Part shown: piece after piece, positions 10,484-22,896 of the stretch
Layout: each line of letters starts with the position of its first letter
Numbering within the stretch: position 1 is the stretch's first letter
From: Corinectria fuckeliana
Lineage: Eukaryota > Ascomycota > Sordariomycetes > Hypocreales > Nectriaceae
Length of the DNA stretch: 64,000 nt
Direction of reading: 5' to 3'
Assembly (NCBI GenBank): GCA_019137255.1
Contig: WPDH01000033.1
Location: forward strand, 434,001 to 498,000
Notes under the pieces: generated by a model
Databases searched by the model: none
What the model was told of the DNA's origin: nothing
What the model saw: only the letters and a program-made list of their open reading frames with translations
Made by a program: the position numbers and the translations under genes

Positions 10484-13294
10484 TTACCTGATGTCTGCGC
10501 TCGACGCGCCGATGAGCACCTGGAAGGCTCCCTCCTCGGCGATCCACCCGGGCACCGCCTCGTCGTAGTACCCCACGGCGTACTTGTCCAGACTGATGCT
10601 AACGTGCCTCGTCTCGTCCGCATCGAGGAACACTTTCTCGAACGCCACGAGCTCCTTCTCCGGCCGCGGCAGCCGGCTCTTCTCGTCGCGGACGTACACC
10701 TGGACGGTTTCGGCGCCCGCGCGGGACCCGACGTTGGAGACGGCCAGCGTAATGGTGATGGTCCCGTCGGCGGTGAGCGTGCGCGTGGACATCTCCGGCC
10801 GGCCGTACTCGAATGCCGTGTAGGAGAGCCCGTGGCCGAAGGGGAACAGCGGCGTGATCTTGGCGTGGTCGTAGTGCTTGTAGCCGACGTACAGGCCCTC
10901 GCCGTACAGGACCTTTTGGTTCTCGCCGGGCCAGGTGTGCCATGCCGGGGTGTGCTCGATGCGCCTGGGGAACGTGGACTTTGTGGATGGTTAGTATGAG
11001 TACCTAGTCGCGTTAACGATATCTGGTGCTGCCATGACTTACTGGCAGCTTTCCGCTTGGGTTCTCGATCCCGAAGAGGACGTCGGCAATGGCGTTGCCT
11101 GCTTCTTGGCCCTGATACCATCCCTGGATGATGACGGGGACCCGGTCGACCCAGGGCATGTGGACGGGACTGCCCGACTGGTTGACGACAACGGTACGAG
11201 GGTTGGCGTTGACGACGGCCTCAATGAGACGGTCCTGGCTCCCGTCGACGGGGAGGTCCATTGTTTGGCGGTCGTAACCCTCCGACTCCCACTCGGCGTC
11301 GACGCCGACCATGACGACGGCCACGTCGGCGGCCCGGGCGGTCTCGACGGCCTCCTGGATGTAGTCGACCTGGTCCTGCTCCTTGAAGCCGATGCGACAG
11401 CCGCCGTACTTGTGCGTGATGCCGAACTGCTTCTGCTTCGAGACGGGGCGCAGCTCGTTGGTCATCTCGACCTTGAGCTCTACCGCCTTGCCGGCCTGCA
11501 TGTCGACCTCGACCAGGTAGTCGACCGAGCCGTCGAACATGGCCTCGCCCTCCTCGGTCCATTCCCACAGATCCAACGCCAGCTTCCCGTCGACGTAGAG
11601 CTTCCCGGGGCCCACGCTCATGAAGCTGACGGTGTGCTTGCCCGTCGTCGACGGCGTCAGGTGCGTCGTCGCCACAGCCGACCACTCCGGGCCGACCTGG
11701 CCGAGCGGCGCCGAGTCCCACAGGAAGAGGTCGGTGTTGGTCCTGCGCTGCACGACCACGGGGCTGCCCCGGAACTCGTCGCCGGCGTACCAGTCGATGC
11801 TGACGCCCGGCTTGCCCGACTTCTCGGTGCAGTACTTGGACGCCACGGGGAGCCACTTGTGGATGTGGCAGCCCTGTGCGAAGGCGACGTCCTTCTCCGC
11901 GACCTTGCGGATGCTCTCGAGGGGGACGGTGTTGTAGTATGGGTTGAGGCTCGCGCTGCCGCCGCCGCCTGCGACGGCGCGGTTGGCGTTGGGCCCGATG
12001 ACGGCGACCTTTGTAGTTTTTGGACAGAGGGGAAGGACGCCATCGTCGTTCTTGAGGAGTGTCAGGCCCTCGTGGCCTGCTGTCCGTATGAGCCTTCTTG
12101 TTTCCTCCCTATTGTCCATTCGCTCGGGCGCCTCCTGCGACATGTCGCTCCCCTTGAGACGCTCCACTAGGGTTAGGACGTTCTCGGCGGCCTTGTCTAT
12201 ATCCTCCATGTCGATCTGTCCTTCATTCGCGGCAGTGATGAGCTTCTCGAGGCGCCAGTTGGAGGAGTACGGGAACTCAATGTCGCATCCGGCTTGAACG
12301 GATTCAACGATTGAGTTGGTGCCTCCCCAGTCAGACACGACGGTGCTAAGAGAGGTCAGCAAGAGTAGCAGTGAGGCCAGGAAAACAAGTTGCTAACCCG
12401 TCGTAGCCCCATTCACCGCGCAGAATATCTTTGAGCGTATGCGTGTTCATATCGCAATGGACGCCATTCAGGAGGTTGTATGAGGTCATGAGAGCCCACG
12501 GGTTCGCTTCCCGGATTGCAATCTCGAAAGGACGCAGATATAGCTCTCGCAGCGGTCGTTCCGTAATGAGCGAGTCTATTGTCAGTCTATGCGTCTCTTG
12601 CTCGTTTCCGACGAAATCTGCTTGATGGTCAGCGTCTTGAAAGCCTCGAGCACCGGAGCTTTAGCTTACGCTTGATAGTCGCGGCCACTCCTTTGTCCTG
12701 AAGGCCCTTGATGTACTGTGCAGCCAGCTTGCCAGTAAGGAGAGGGTCTTCGGAGAAGGACTCGAAGTTTCGGCCGCCGAGCGGGTGACGGTGCATGCAG
12801 ACGGTCGGTGCGAGGAGCATTTCCGCTGACCTCGCCCGAGTCTCAGCGGCAAGATGTTGCCCAATTTCAAAGAGAATCTGCTTGTTCCAGGTAGCTGCCA
12901 ACGAGATGCCACAGGGGAATAGAGCCGCCTACGAGTTTTAGCATAACAGCTGAGTGAGAATAACGAAACAGCATACCTTGGTACCACCCACAAAGACACC
13001 GCCGCGAGCGCCATTTGGGCCGTCGCTTGTCTTGATGGCCGGTATTCCCTTTTCAGGAATTGCTTCCGTCCTCCAAAAGTCGGCGGCGGTGAGCAACGAG
13101 ACCTGGGGGAGAGGTCAGAAGAAATTCCAGCAAACGAAACAGAGAGGCCAGCACACTTTCTTCTTTAAGCTCAACTTGGCCAACTTCTCTTTGGCTGCCA
13201 GTCGTGTACTCTCTAGAAGTTGACTATTCTGCTGGGGACTGCATGGCGGAGAGTATTCCGTGTCAGGGGTCGAAGGCGTGTTTGAGTTATTCAT
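10484..13294 (-). CDS. GH3 beta-glucosidase with inserted PA14 domain
   Basis: Six exons (13294-13157, 13102-12977, 12928-12670, 12617-12398, 12345-11043, 10978-10484) join in frame to 846 aa. Order of parts: GH3 N-terminal barrel with LTAADFWRT, SDGPNGARG, KHFVGNEQE (His175) and TVVSDWGG, whose Asp (~253) is the expected nucleophile; then the GH3 C-terminal alpha/beta domain carrying a PA14 insertion (about residues 390-540, PGKLYVDGKLAL); then EWESEGYDRQTMDLP; and a C-terminal fibronectin-III-like domain. No signal peptide is visible, so it is probably intracellular, like fungal BglI-type enzymes. It should release glucose from beta-glucosides or cellobiose. The ATG at 13294 is the first in its frame. 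Its neighbours are unrelated, so this is not a CAZyme cluster. Substrate specificity cannot be told from sequence. Confidence 0.93.
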
Positions 13295-15459
13295 GTCGAG
13301 TGTGAGACGATTCACGTGGTCTTATTAAAGATCTCAACCAAGATTCCAGCGCCAGTGTGTCCTCCGGACGACCTGGTCTTTGAGTAGTATGAGGTGATCT
13401 CTGTTCCTCGCCCTCCGTGTCAAGTTCGTGGGGCACAGTGGATAGCGGACGATGCGGATTAAACACGACGCCAGGTGACAGTAAAGAGATCAATATTGTC
13501 CAAAGTTGTTTTAGGTCTGAAGGAGCCCTCACAGTTCACCAGTTACCGGTTAGATCGTGTGAAAATGTGATTGATGTCTGCAGAGCAGGTACGGGGAGGT
13601 AGGTTGGAATTTGGACACCCAGGATGCACAGGTGGTAGGGGCTAACTTATACGGGCAACCAACTCTGAGAGTCGCAAATCATGTCACCCGTTATTTAGCC
13701 ACATGGAAGCACAACTCGTGCATCCCTGGGAGGGGGCTTGGCTAGTGAGAAAGCCCGAACTTTCCAGCAACGGTTTTAGAAGGCTTCGACACTCGGGGAA
13801 GCTGGGGTGGGTGCAGTAGCGGCCATGCAGTGTTGTCCCGAGGCCACCCAGGTCTCCAAGCGGCAGCGTCGGGACAGGCGTCCCTGAGGGCCTGAAGGGG
13901 AAGACGGAGGGAGGAACGAGAGCTGTAGCCTATGGGATTCGACGGATGAGAGTCTGGAGCGTCCGGGGTGACGCCGGGGAACAGGTGGAGAGGACTCGAG
14001 GGGAGCGACGGACGGGTTAGGATGGGGGAGAAATGCAACTCTCTGTAGGGCGATTGCAGGGCACTAGCGTGTTTCGATGCTATAACGACATCGGTCTGTA
14101 CGGACCGTGTCAGCGGTAGCCGGCCTCAGTCCCGTAGACTACGTGCTTGGAGATCATCTGACCCGGCAGGTTAAGGCGAGGGCAAGTGCTGGAGCGTGGT
14201 GCGAGGAGGATCCATGGATAACTGGATAAGGCGATAGATAGGGCTTGCAGAGGTGAGGTCATAGGATCAGCGCAAGGGACTGTGCATCGCCAGTGAGTTG
14301 GCCGATCAGCGTCTGGAGGCAAAGTCGATTGATGACTCGTCTGCTCGTGATTGTGCCTACCATATTGCATTGCGGCTAGGGAGTCCAGGCAAAAATGTGT
14401 CGATGGTGTCAAGACGGTTGTAGAGCGATGCTGGCGATAACGGCCCCGGCGTTGAAGGTGAAAGGTGAAAGGTGAAGCATCTCCCACAATCCTTCACGGG
14501 CTGGGAAAGCGCAGGCCCAGGGGTTGTGGATAACCTCCTTGCCGATCATCCATCGTATTACACAGCTCTTGATACGGTGTAGGTCTGCAGCCATAAAAGA
14601 AGGTATGCGGTGCCTCGGCCCGGATTTCCTATGGCTCGGCGGCGCGACCGGGACGAGCGAGATCCGCCAACCGTCATCCCCGGGCTGTTCGGTCCCGCGG
14701 CGTTTGGAGAGTGATTTGACAGATGCGATTTAACCCAGCTCGACGGAAACCGGGCTAGGCCTTAGACCACCAGTGAGCATCGTCACATTCATGGTTATGA
14801 ACGGAACGGCATCCTGAGCTATAAGTACAACTAATAAGACGTCCATCCTTTAATTGCTTCCGTCTTGAAGCCAAAATGGTACCGGGTAAGTCGGCTGCGG
14901 AGCACGGGTGCATTCCCCACGGAGTGAGAATCCTCGGCCGGTGCCTCGATGCTCAGGCTTCGACAACAACGGAAAGTTGGGAAAATACTTGGCTTCTTTG
15001 AAACCACTACCTACCTGCAGCGTACACACAAACTCGGTGCAGCGAGCACCCCTTTGCAGCTGCATCGCCAACCATCATGTTTGCGCAACTCTGTGGCACG
15101 GTTATCGACCGTCGGCCGGTTCGCGATGTCTAGCTGCCCGTCTTAGTGCTACGCCGTTGCCCACCGAGATCCGGCGGCCGTCGTTGGATCTGCTCTGGTC
15201 TAGAATCAACAACAGCGAAGCTACTGAATCTCCCCGGCCGGTGAACTCTGGTCCTTCCATCAACACCTAGTCACCTGTGATCTACCGAGGCGAGACGGAC
15301 GCAAACCATCTGGCTGCAGTGCATCGCAATCGCCTGCTCCAGATCCTATTCCCCGAACCCCTGCTTCGACGCCGTTGTCCCGACTGGCTCCGTGGGCCTG
15401 CCCCAGATCAATCACGACGCAGCTACGCAGTCAGCGGGTGCAGTGCAGTGCTGTGCGCC
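13295..15459. other. Divergent spacer, GH3 / DUF202 protein
   Basis: A 2.2-kb stretch upstream of both flanking genes, so it should hold two promoters. A CACGTG lies at ~13313, just before the GH3 start. Open frames of 60-125 codons on either strand show no motif, no splice continuity and no codon preference. Nothing further is supported. Confidence 0.5.
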
Positions 15460-16648
15460 ATGATTTCTCCGGCTCGGCCTCGTTCCAATTCGGCAATCTC
15501 TCTCCAGGAGCTTGACTTTCAGTCGCACCGTCGCGGTACTCAACACTCATCCCGTACATCCAGCAGCGGGAACGATGGGCCACCATGCCAGGACCAGGGC
15601 CGCGACCATGATCATGACTACGGGCGCGAGCATCTCCACGACTCTCCGGAGCCACGTGGAGCAGGGACCGCCGGCACGGCGGCCGCTGCACCCGGCGACG
15701 CATCCGAGACGCCGCCGCCCTGGGCGAAAAGCCCGGGCTCCCGCCTAGCTAGGTTCTGGAGATCCCATGTTAGCTGCGAGGTTGACTTCGAGGCTTGCCG
15801 AGACCATCTAGGTACGATCTAACATTTGTCATTGTCACTGTCACAGTTTGGGTATTTTTTTTGTCTTTCACATGTCGCGTCGTCCGGCCTATTACTGCAC
15901 AACAAATCCCTTGCTAGTGGCATGTTTGATTGAAATGGGAGGTCGTCCCTAGCCGTGCACATGTCTCGGTAGGCTTCGCCTGCGATTGATATACTTATCG
16001 TGCACCTACTTGATGTGGCATGTTGCACTCGCAGCTTGTACCCCCGAGTTGGATGGTTTCCTCTTCCATCTGTGGCACACCATCAATGTGGCCGATGATG
16101 CCAAATCCAATGGCCGGTTATAGGCCAAGCATACTTTAATGCAGTTGAGTATTACAACCTGGCCCTTGATGCGTTGTTGTCTATCTTGCCACGTTCTTGC
16201 TTTTCTTTCATGGAAAATCATATTCCATATTGTCGTTGCTAATTTGGACTTCTGGCTGTAGCAATTGAGCGGACGTTTCTGGGCTATCTGAGGACTTCGA
16301 TGATGATGTCCATGCTCGGCACGGCCGTCGCACAGCTCTTCAAAATTTCTGAAGACTCGGGATTCGGGTACACTCGGGTAGGTCAGCCATTAGCAACGGC
16401 TTGCTTTGCTTTCTCGATCGGGACAATAGTCCTAGGAGCGACACGCAGCTGGAGGCATCAGCACACCATAATATGTGGGAACGCTTTGACTGGTGGGTTT
16501 GAGATTCACCTTCTCGGCATTGGGACGTGCTTGGTATGTTTCCATTTGGTCCGGGAAGGCTGTGCTCTAACATCTTCAGCTACTTGCTGTGTTTTTTGGA
16601 TTCATGATAGCGATCGAGGCAACTGAAGTAGATGACTCAGTGACCTGA
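15460..16648 (+). CDS. DUF202 (YidH-type) small membrane protein
   Basis: Exons 15460-15811, 16262-16533 and 16580-16648 join to 230 aa. The first exon encodes a polar, low-complexity N-terminus (MISPARPRSNSAISLQ) ending in CRDHL. The second exon resumes with AIERTFLGYLRTS, the characteristic DUF202 signature, and splits the codon exactly, so the join is well supported despite a 450-bp intron. Three hydrophobic helices follow: MMSMLGTAVAQLFKI, ACFAFSIGTIVLGA and the last exon's LLAVFFGFMIAI. DUF202 proteins are small three-helix membrane proteins; yeast Vtc1 and the C-termini of VTC subunits have related folds. The role of stand-alone fungal members is not established. Neighbouring genes give no hint. 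Confidence 0.85.
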
Positions 16649-17101
16649 AGAATGCGCAGAACTGTTCGGGGAGCGAGCAACTCACGAATACGATATTAAG
16701 CCTACAGGCAATGGCCTCGCCAAGTGCGGTGCACCCAACGGTGACATCGTCTAAACCTTGCTGTCTATCGATCAAAGAGCGTCAAACCACCAAAGAGGGA
16801 TTGTCAGACGGCTTCAGCGCTTGAGAGATTACTTCTATCCTTACTGAACAAATATCCGAGAATCTCAGTATATTGGAATCCACATCATCATGGTGAGTGA
16901 CCGGCCGCGCACGAAAACTCATACGTGATGGCAGGAGGGTTCGATAGGGATATGATACAGAAATGTTCCAGATGTCAACGCGAAGCAATTGAGTTAGACC
17001 ACCTCCAAGATAATCATCGCGAGGTCTCTTTGCGCTCAGCACCCTTCTCTTTCCTTCGCCTTTGCCTGATGTCCTTTTGATTCACCATGGCTGACTTGTA
17101 C
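16649..17101. other. Convergent 3' spacer
   Basis: 3' UTRs of the DUF202 gene and of the 283-aa gene. No other feature seen. Confidence 0.5.
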
Positions 17102-18011
17102 TTAGCTCTGCGTCGCTATTAACGTATTGCCACCAATGGTACATGAGACGAAAGCATACCTTACTACTATCACCGCGGCCCTTAGGTCTTCCTCTTCTTG
17201 GACTGGGTCAACTGGCCGGCAATGCCGTTTGGCCGGCGGGCCGGCGGAGAGGGACAGATCCGAGATGCCGGAATCTGGGCTTTCTGGGAACCCATCTCGA
17301 GCCGATTGATTTGAATCGGGGGTGATCCTGACGGGGTTTGACATTCCTTCGGTTTTGTTCTGAGGAGTGGTAGGTCGGGGCGGGGTGGACTCATTCACGA
17401 TGCGACGCCCCTTACCAGTACTCTTCTGCTGTGCGGTAGGGCAAGACTTCAAGGTCTGTTCATCGCCAGCATTGTCGACAACTTGCCAACCGGAGCCATC
17501 AAAGGACGACGCCGACGACGCCTTCGTTGGAGACGAATGCTGGGCATAGGAAGTTGTTTCACCTAGGGCTATGGCTCTCAGTCTCATCTTACGCATCTCG
17601 TATTTGTCCTCATCCTGCAGGTATACCTCTAGTCGGTTTGTCACGGAAGGCGTTGAAGGAAGACTCGGCTCGGAGGGAAGTCGCGGACAGCCATCTTCCG
17701 GACTGACCTCGCGGGACTTGCTGGCGGAATGTAGCTCCTCGGGCAAGAGAAGAAGCGGGGACTTGGCCGGGTCGTATAGCAGCGGGGCGAGGTCGCCGCC
17801 GGAGAGTCGACGGGCGTGGCGAGACAGCCTGTGGTGCGAGTTAGCATCTCCTGTTAGCCTTGATGGACGCAAGAGTGTTGACGCACTGGTTCTTGGAGGC
17901 CAAGGCCGCATCCTCGAGGCTGATGCTGCTGCCTCGCCTGGAGGGCTCGCTGGAGCTGTTGGGTCGAGGCGGAGACGGGCGGGAGGAGTCAATGCCTCGG
18001 AGACAGTCCAT
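17102..18011 (-). CDS. Uncharacterised 283-aa protein, Ser/Pro-rich
   Basis: Exons 18011-17887 and 17828-17102 join across a 58-bp intron (GTGCGT...ACAG) and give 283 aa starting MDCLRGIDSSRPSPPRPNS. The join produces KNQLSRHARRLSGGDLAP, which reads smoothly. Residues ~42-140 look partly ordered (LLYDPAKSPLLLLPEELH, then RLEVYLQDEDKYEMRKMRLR with a helical, charged character). The C-terminal half is disordered and Ser/Pro-rich with a basic KRHCRP patch. There is no signal peptide or transmembrane segment. I recognise no family. The last ~20 residues are less certain, because a further intron near the 3' end cannot be excluded. Confidence 0.65.
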
Positions 18012-20077
18012 GATGACAGAAGTGGAGGGGCAGTCGATGAAAGTGAAAGAGTACAGATGTTGTTGCTGTCGAAGACGAGGCCGGAAGAAGGTACCTGACC
18101 TGAGAAACACCACAGGACTCGGCACACACAATTTCATCTCTCAGACCAACCCCGGAAGGCCAAACCCGACCGAAAGGGACCGGCTCTTTCTTATACACGG
18201 CACAGACAAGCCCAAAATCGCCAGCCGGGCCCGACTGTCTGGTCCGGACGCCAAGCCAGGATCATAGAACAACGCACCTCCGTCTCGAACGCGTTCCCGC
18301 CCTTCATGCGACCTCGTCATCTCCCTCTCCTGCAGCGGCCAAAGAAGGCAACCAAGCCATGCATGCCGCAGCCCACCTGGAACCCAGCCGTCTGGGCCAT
18401 TGTCACCCAAGCCACCCCGACGGCCCCCGGACCCGATGCCGCGGAACGCAGCACGCGGAGTCTTGGCGGGACCCGGGCCAATGGACACCCATGCAGACAG
18501 CAGGTTCGGCGTCGGTGATGTGGGGGATTGGTGAGCCGGTGTGCTGCGCTCGGGCGGGGGCGGTTGGTTTGCGGCTCGTTGCCGTGGTTCGCCAGCGACC
18601 CAGTCCGCCGGGTCAGAAGAAGAGAAGCGGACCCCGCTGGGCTGAGAGGGAGGGAACGGATCCAGCGGATTGGGAGTTGCGAATCCGGAGGGAAGGTTGG
18701 CGAAGCAAGTCTGTTGTCAAGCTGAGCGAAGGAGGAGCAGAGACCTGTCTCTCTATCCTCTCCATCTGCCGTGTGTCAAACTTGTCTCTCTCATTGCTTC
18801 CTCCCTGTCACTCCTCAAGCCACCCAGACCCAAGCCCTCATTCTTCTCTGCTGTTATGCAACCTTCTTCCCCTGCTACATCCAGCCGAAACCCTGGATCC
18901 GCGGCGCCGGGCGGAAAGAGGGACTCACGGCGACTTTTTGGATCGGTGATAAGGCATTGCTACACCCGACGGGGGGAGGCAACTCATTCTCCATCCATCC
19001 ATCTGCCTTCCCAACTAACAATGCTCATGTCCGAAGGCCTGGTTAGCGTTTTTCCAGGTATGGGCCAGCACGGGGCGGGGCGGGGCGGGGGGGGGGGCCG
19101 TGGCTCTCTCCCGGAGCCGTGTCGCTGGGATTCTTTGGGGGATGCACTTGGATCTGGATTTGGGATCTGGGCTGGATGATCAATGGAGCAATGGCGCGAT
19201 ATTCGCAGACGGCATGTAACGAAGGAGGTCCTGGTGAAAACTCGTACTCGACCAATCTCACAACTCACAATGACTGATCACCTCTCATGAACATTGCCCT
19301 ATTCCTGGTTTCAAAGAAAACGAGCACTGATCGAAATCCCATTTGTCGTCCACCCCCCTCCCAAACACCTATCGACTTTCCTCTTCCTCCCCCTCCTCCG
19401 TCCCCTCCCCCCCCTGCACCACAAACACCCGCCCGCTGCGAGAAACCAGGCCATGACCTCCCCTAAAGCCACGAATTGCTTTTTCCAGACGCAGTACCGT
19501 GTCTGCGCTCCCCTTTAACAGATACAGGGGGAGAGGGAGGGACGCACACCCATCGAGATTTATCACCCCTGTCTATCTACGAGGTACAACCAGCGGTGGG
19601 AGACGAGGCAACCCATTTCCCCCCCGTTGTAGGCAGTGCGCCTCGTGTTGGGGCCCAGAAAGGGGTGGCATGTGTCTCAACTCGATGAAAGCGAAGGGCT
19701 GTCCGCATAAGACACTGCCATGGCTTACCATGAATGGCCGAAAGTGGCGTGCCATCTGGGCTGCAGCGCGCATGATGTGATGAATGATGTGACGAACGTA
19801 TTGAGTATGTGCGCAAGGCAGTTTGTGTTCGCAAGGGTTCGCATTGCTACGAGGTACGAATACCTAGTTGTAATATAGGATACCCCAGTTCTCCCGCCTC
19901 AGAAACAACGCCCAAAATGCTGGTTGTGTGTCTTGGTGGTATACACATGTGGAGTTCCCATTCCTATGCCCTTGAATAACGGAAAGAAAAGAAACGCCGG
20001 TAATGCCAACGCTACAGAACAAATTCCATGTCATATTTGACAGAACAGACCGCCCTCTTCTAGGTCGGTCCAATCCC
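18012..20077. other. Spacer with G-run motif
   Basis: Upstream of the 283-aa gene and downstream of ERO1. It contains a four-tract G-run at 19072-19097 and pyrimidine-rich leader-like DNA around 18720-18840 and 19340-19420. Frames up to 196 codons on the plus strand have no convincing start, splice or codon pattern. A short plus-strand gene is possible but unsupported. Confidence 0.45.
19072..19097 (+). other. Potential G-quadruplex (GGGGC)3-G11
   Basis: Three GGGGC units are followed by eleven G. Four or more G4 tracts separated by single C fit the canonical quadruplex pattern on the plus strand, in a promoter-side spacer. Confidence 0.6.
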
Positions 20078-22031
20078 TCACAGCTCATCTCGATCCAGGT
20101 CTGGGAGCTGGAACCTCCACCACCGGGGTGTAACTGGTACGCCCAACCAGAACTGATACAGTCGAATCAGCTCAGACTTGACGATGTTAAAGCTATAGAG
20201 AAACGTTAGCATTGGCATTCTCGGCTTTGGGCGGTATTAAACATGTGAGGGAAGCTTACATAGTCCTGGGACCCCGAATCCAGCCCTTGATAATCAGCTT
20301 GACGGCTTGTCGGAATCGGGCCATCTCATGGTTAACATGGTCGAGGACCGCGTCGCCCTTGGGACCCTCCCGCTGGAGCCTAATGAATTCGACGACGTCT
20401 GGATCAACGTCGTCAGGCACCTGCGACTTCACCGCCGCGGCCATTTCCTCGGCCTCCTGGTCGGCGGCGATCTTGTCTTCCATCATGTGGCGGAACTGGC
20501 CGATGGCGTACATGGAGCTGCTGATGCGCGCGTAGGTGTTGAAGAGGGCGACAAGCTCTGTGCGCTTAAGAATAGGAACGTTGTCGCTGTTGTTGTCGAG
20601 CTCAAAGAGGACCTTGAGGGCGGTGCCGTAGCCGGATGTCTGGAGCTTGCCCCAGAGGCGGCACTTGTCGCAGCCCACACAGTCCATCAGGCGGCTGACG
20701 TTGCGGAAGCGGTTGCGGAAGTCCTCCTTTAGCGAGGGCCCCTCGCCGTTGACGAACATGAGGCTCTCGTCGAAGATCTGGGGCACGCTGGCGGCTCGCT
20801 CAGTGACCTCGAGGACCTTGGCGCGGGTCACGGCGTCGCCCTGATCATCGCCAGTGCAGAAGGTGTACTCCTCGCCTTTAAGATGCTTGCCGAGTTTGGC
20901 GATGGCGCGGGTGAGCAGAGCGTAGTTGAAGTAGACGTTGCTGATGCGGTCGGGGAACTTGTGGAGGCGGAAGTCGTAACAGGCCAGGTTGGGCTGCCAT
21001 TCGCCGGTAGTCTGGTTCAGGAAGTCCCAGCACAGATGGGAGCTGATACTGGCATGCATTCCCGACACCACCCGGTAGAAGACGCGCTTCTCAAGGCACT
21101 CGTCGTCGACCTCGAAGCCGGTGTTGGCGACGAAGGGAGTGTTGGGCTTCTCGATGCGCTGCTGCTCGAGCTGGGCCTGGCGGCCGGCAGCATCGAGAAC
21201 GTGTTTGAAGTCCTGGGCGGCAGGGCCGGGCGGCCACTGGGAGACGCCAAGGTTGGCTGAGCGGGGGAACGAGCTCTTCTGGAAGCAGTTCTCCCGGTAG
21301 ACGGCATCCCAGACTTGCCTGGCACCGTCGCCGGCATAACCCGTGAAGCGCTCCGGATTGCGGATGAGGCTGACGTAGTCCCCCTTGGAGCCAGCGCTCT
21401 CGTCGTCGGGGACACAGTAGTCTCGCTCGTCGCACTCGTCGTCGTACTCGTAGACGCAGCTCTCGAAGACGTCTTCGCCTAGCTTGCCCTGGAGCGGGCG
21501 TTTAGGATCCTCGTGGTGGGCCTTCTTTCCGGGATGCTGGGCGTGAGGCCCCTCGAGCTTGCTAAGCTCGTGAGCGCGCCAGACCTCGGGGATGTCCTCC
21601 TCGCTGTCGAGCGTCTCGACGGCGCAGCCAATGTTGCCGCACATGCCATTTTCGTCGTTCCAGAAGGGGCACTGCTTGTGGAAGAGGTTTAGTCGGTAGT
21701 GGGAGAAGAAGTCGGTGTTGCGGGTGAGGTCGTCGACGGCAGGCTTGATGCGGGTGTTCAGCCTCTCGAGGGTGGCGTACGAGGCGCAGGCATCATCGAC
21801 GATGGATTTGGGAGAAATCTGGGCAGGTCAATGTTAGCTGAGCTGGAATGCAGGAAGCAGTGTGACGACAATGCGACACAGAGGGTAAAGAGCAGCAACG
21901 CGCCGAGGGTCCGACGGTTGCGTTGCGTTGGGGCGACGTACCGGGCAATTCTCGGTGTCACTGTCGCAGGATCCGGGAACAGCCCAGAGGGAAAAGACGG
22001 AGAGATAGAAGAGTCTACTGGCAGACTTCAT
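20078..22031 (-). CDS. ERO1: ERO1 endoplasmic reticulum thiol oxidase, ending in RDEL
   Basis: Exons 22031-21942, 21818-20260 and 20192-20078 join to 587 aa. An N-terminal signal peptide (MKSASRLFYLSVFSLWAVPG) leads into a Cys-rich region with CPFWNDENGMCGNIGCAVE and then CVYEYDDECDERDYC, the shuttle-cysteine region. Further on come the FTGYAGDGARQVWDA block, the FAD-binding helices and the active-site CVGCDKC (Cys410, 413, 416). ERO1 passes electrons from PDI to oxygen through FAD and so drives disulphide formation in the ER. The last exon reads IVKSELIRLYQFWLGVP and ends DLDRDEL, an HDEL/KDEL-type retrieval signal. Yeast Ero1 instead has a longer membrane-associating tail. The leader contains an ATGCAG repeat, and TACGTG (UPRE-2-like) lies ~26 bp before the ATG; its role is only a guess. 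Confidence 0.96.
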
Positions 22032-22096
22032 GACGGCCGCTGACAGAGAGAGTGTGTACGTGTCTTTTTTGTCTTGACGCGGGAAGCGGAAGCGGG

Positions 22097-22124
22097 ATGC
22101 AGATGCAGATGCAGATGCAGATGC
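22097..22124. repeat. ATGCAG hexanucleotide repeat in ERO1 leader
   Basis: Four and two-thirds tandem copies of ATGCAG lie 65-95 bp upstream of the ERO1 ATG, probably within its 5' UTR. Confidence 0.85.
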
Positions 22125-22867
22125 TGCACTGAAGGTTGAAAGGAGAGTGGAGCAGAAAGCAGCTGCGGAGCGGAAGCCAACCAAGCTGGCTGTCTGTGTT
22201 GGGAAAGAGAAATGACTGGTTTCGCAACACACAAGGACCCGAGTCTGAGGTCTGGTCGAGAGTGTGCGACTCGTTCGCGGCCGAGGAAAACGTGGGAGGA
22301 CTTTTGTACAAAAGGATGAAAGAGTCGAAGAAGCGACGTTTCGCTTTAACCAAGGTACTTAAGCTGAGTGACAGGCCAGGTTGCGACGGCGGCGGAAGGC
22401 AAAACTGGCCTTACCGGATCGGGACCGGCACGTACCTTCTGTCTAACTTATTATTTTCCTTCTCTGAGCGGGAAGGTGCAGACAGTAGGTAGGTAGGTAC
22501 CTCACCCCCGGTTTGTCATCAACGAGCTAAAGGCTTACATACTATGTACTAGAAGTACGACTCCAACATGGGAGTCTGCAACGGTGAAGAAGCCACGCTG
22601 GCTGTTGGCACTGCTGCTGATGAATCAATTAATCCTTGAGCAAGGATGGCTCAAAGGATGATGGACGTTCAGGATGTAACCTGGACTATCATGACTGGAC
22701 GGAAATGGGTACCTATGGATCGTCCGCGCATGGATCGTCCCATCATGGCTTCCGTGCGATGGACACCCCGTGGGATGCTCGGGGCGATAAATGCAAAAAG
22801 AGGACAACTATTCTCGAATAAATATAGATGGGACGCAACCGGCAGTCAGCAGAGCCTCCACGATATC

Positions 22868-22896
22868 GCCGTCGCCGCCGCCGCCGCCGCCGCCGC
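22868..22896. repeat. GCC trinucleotide repeat
   Basis: An essentially perfect GCC run (one GTC interruption at its start) in non-coding spacer. Confidence 0.85.

Noticed and set aside
11034..12170. 378-codon plus-strand open frame
   Set aside because: It is the antisense of GH3 exon 5. It exists because the true gene has strong third-position GC bias; the translation has no motif.
18670..19179. 169-codon plus-strand frame
   Set aside because: Low-complexity Pro/Ser/Gly translation running into the G-run; no conserved feature.
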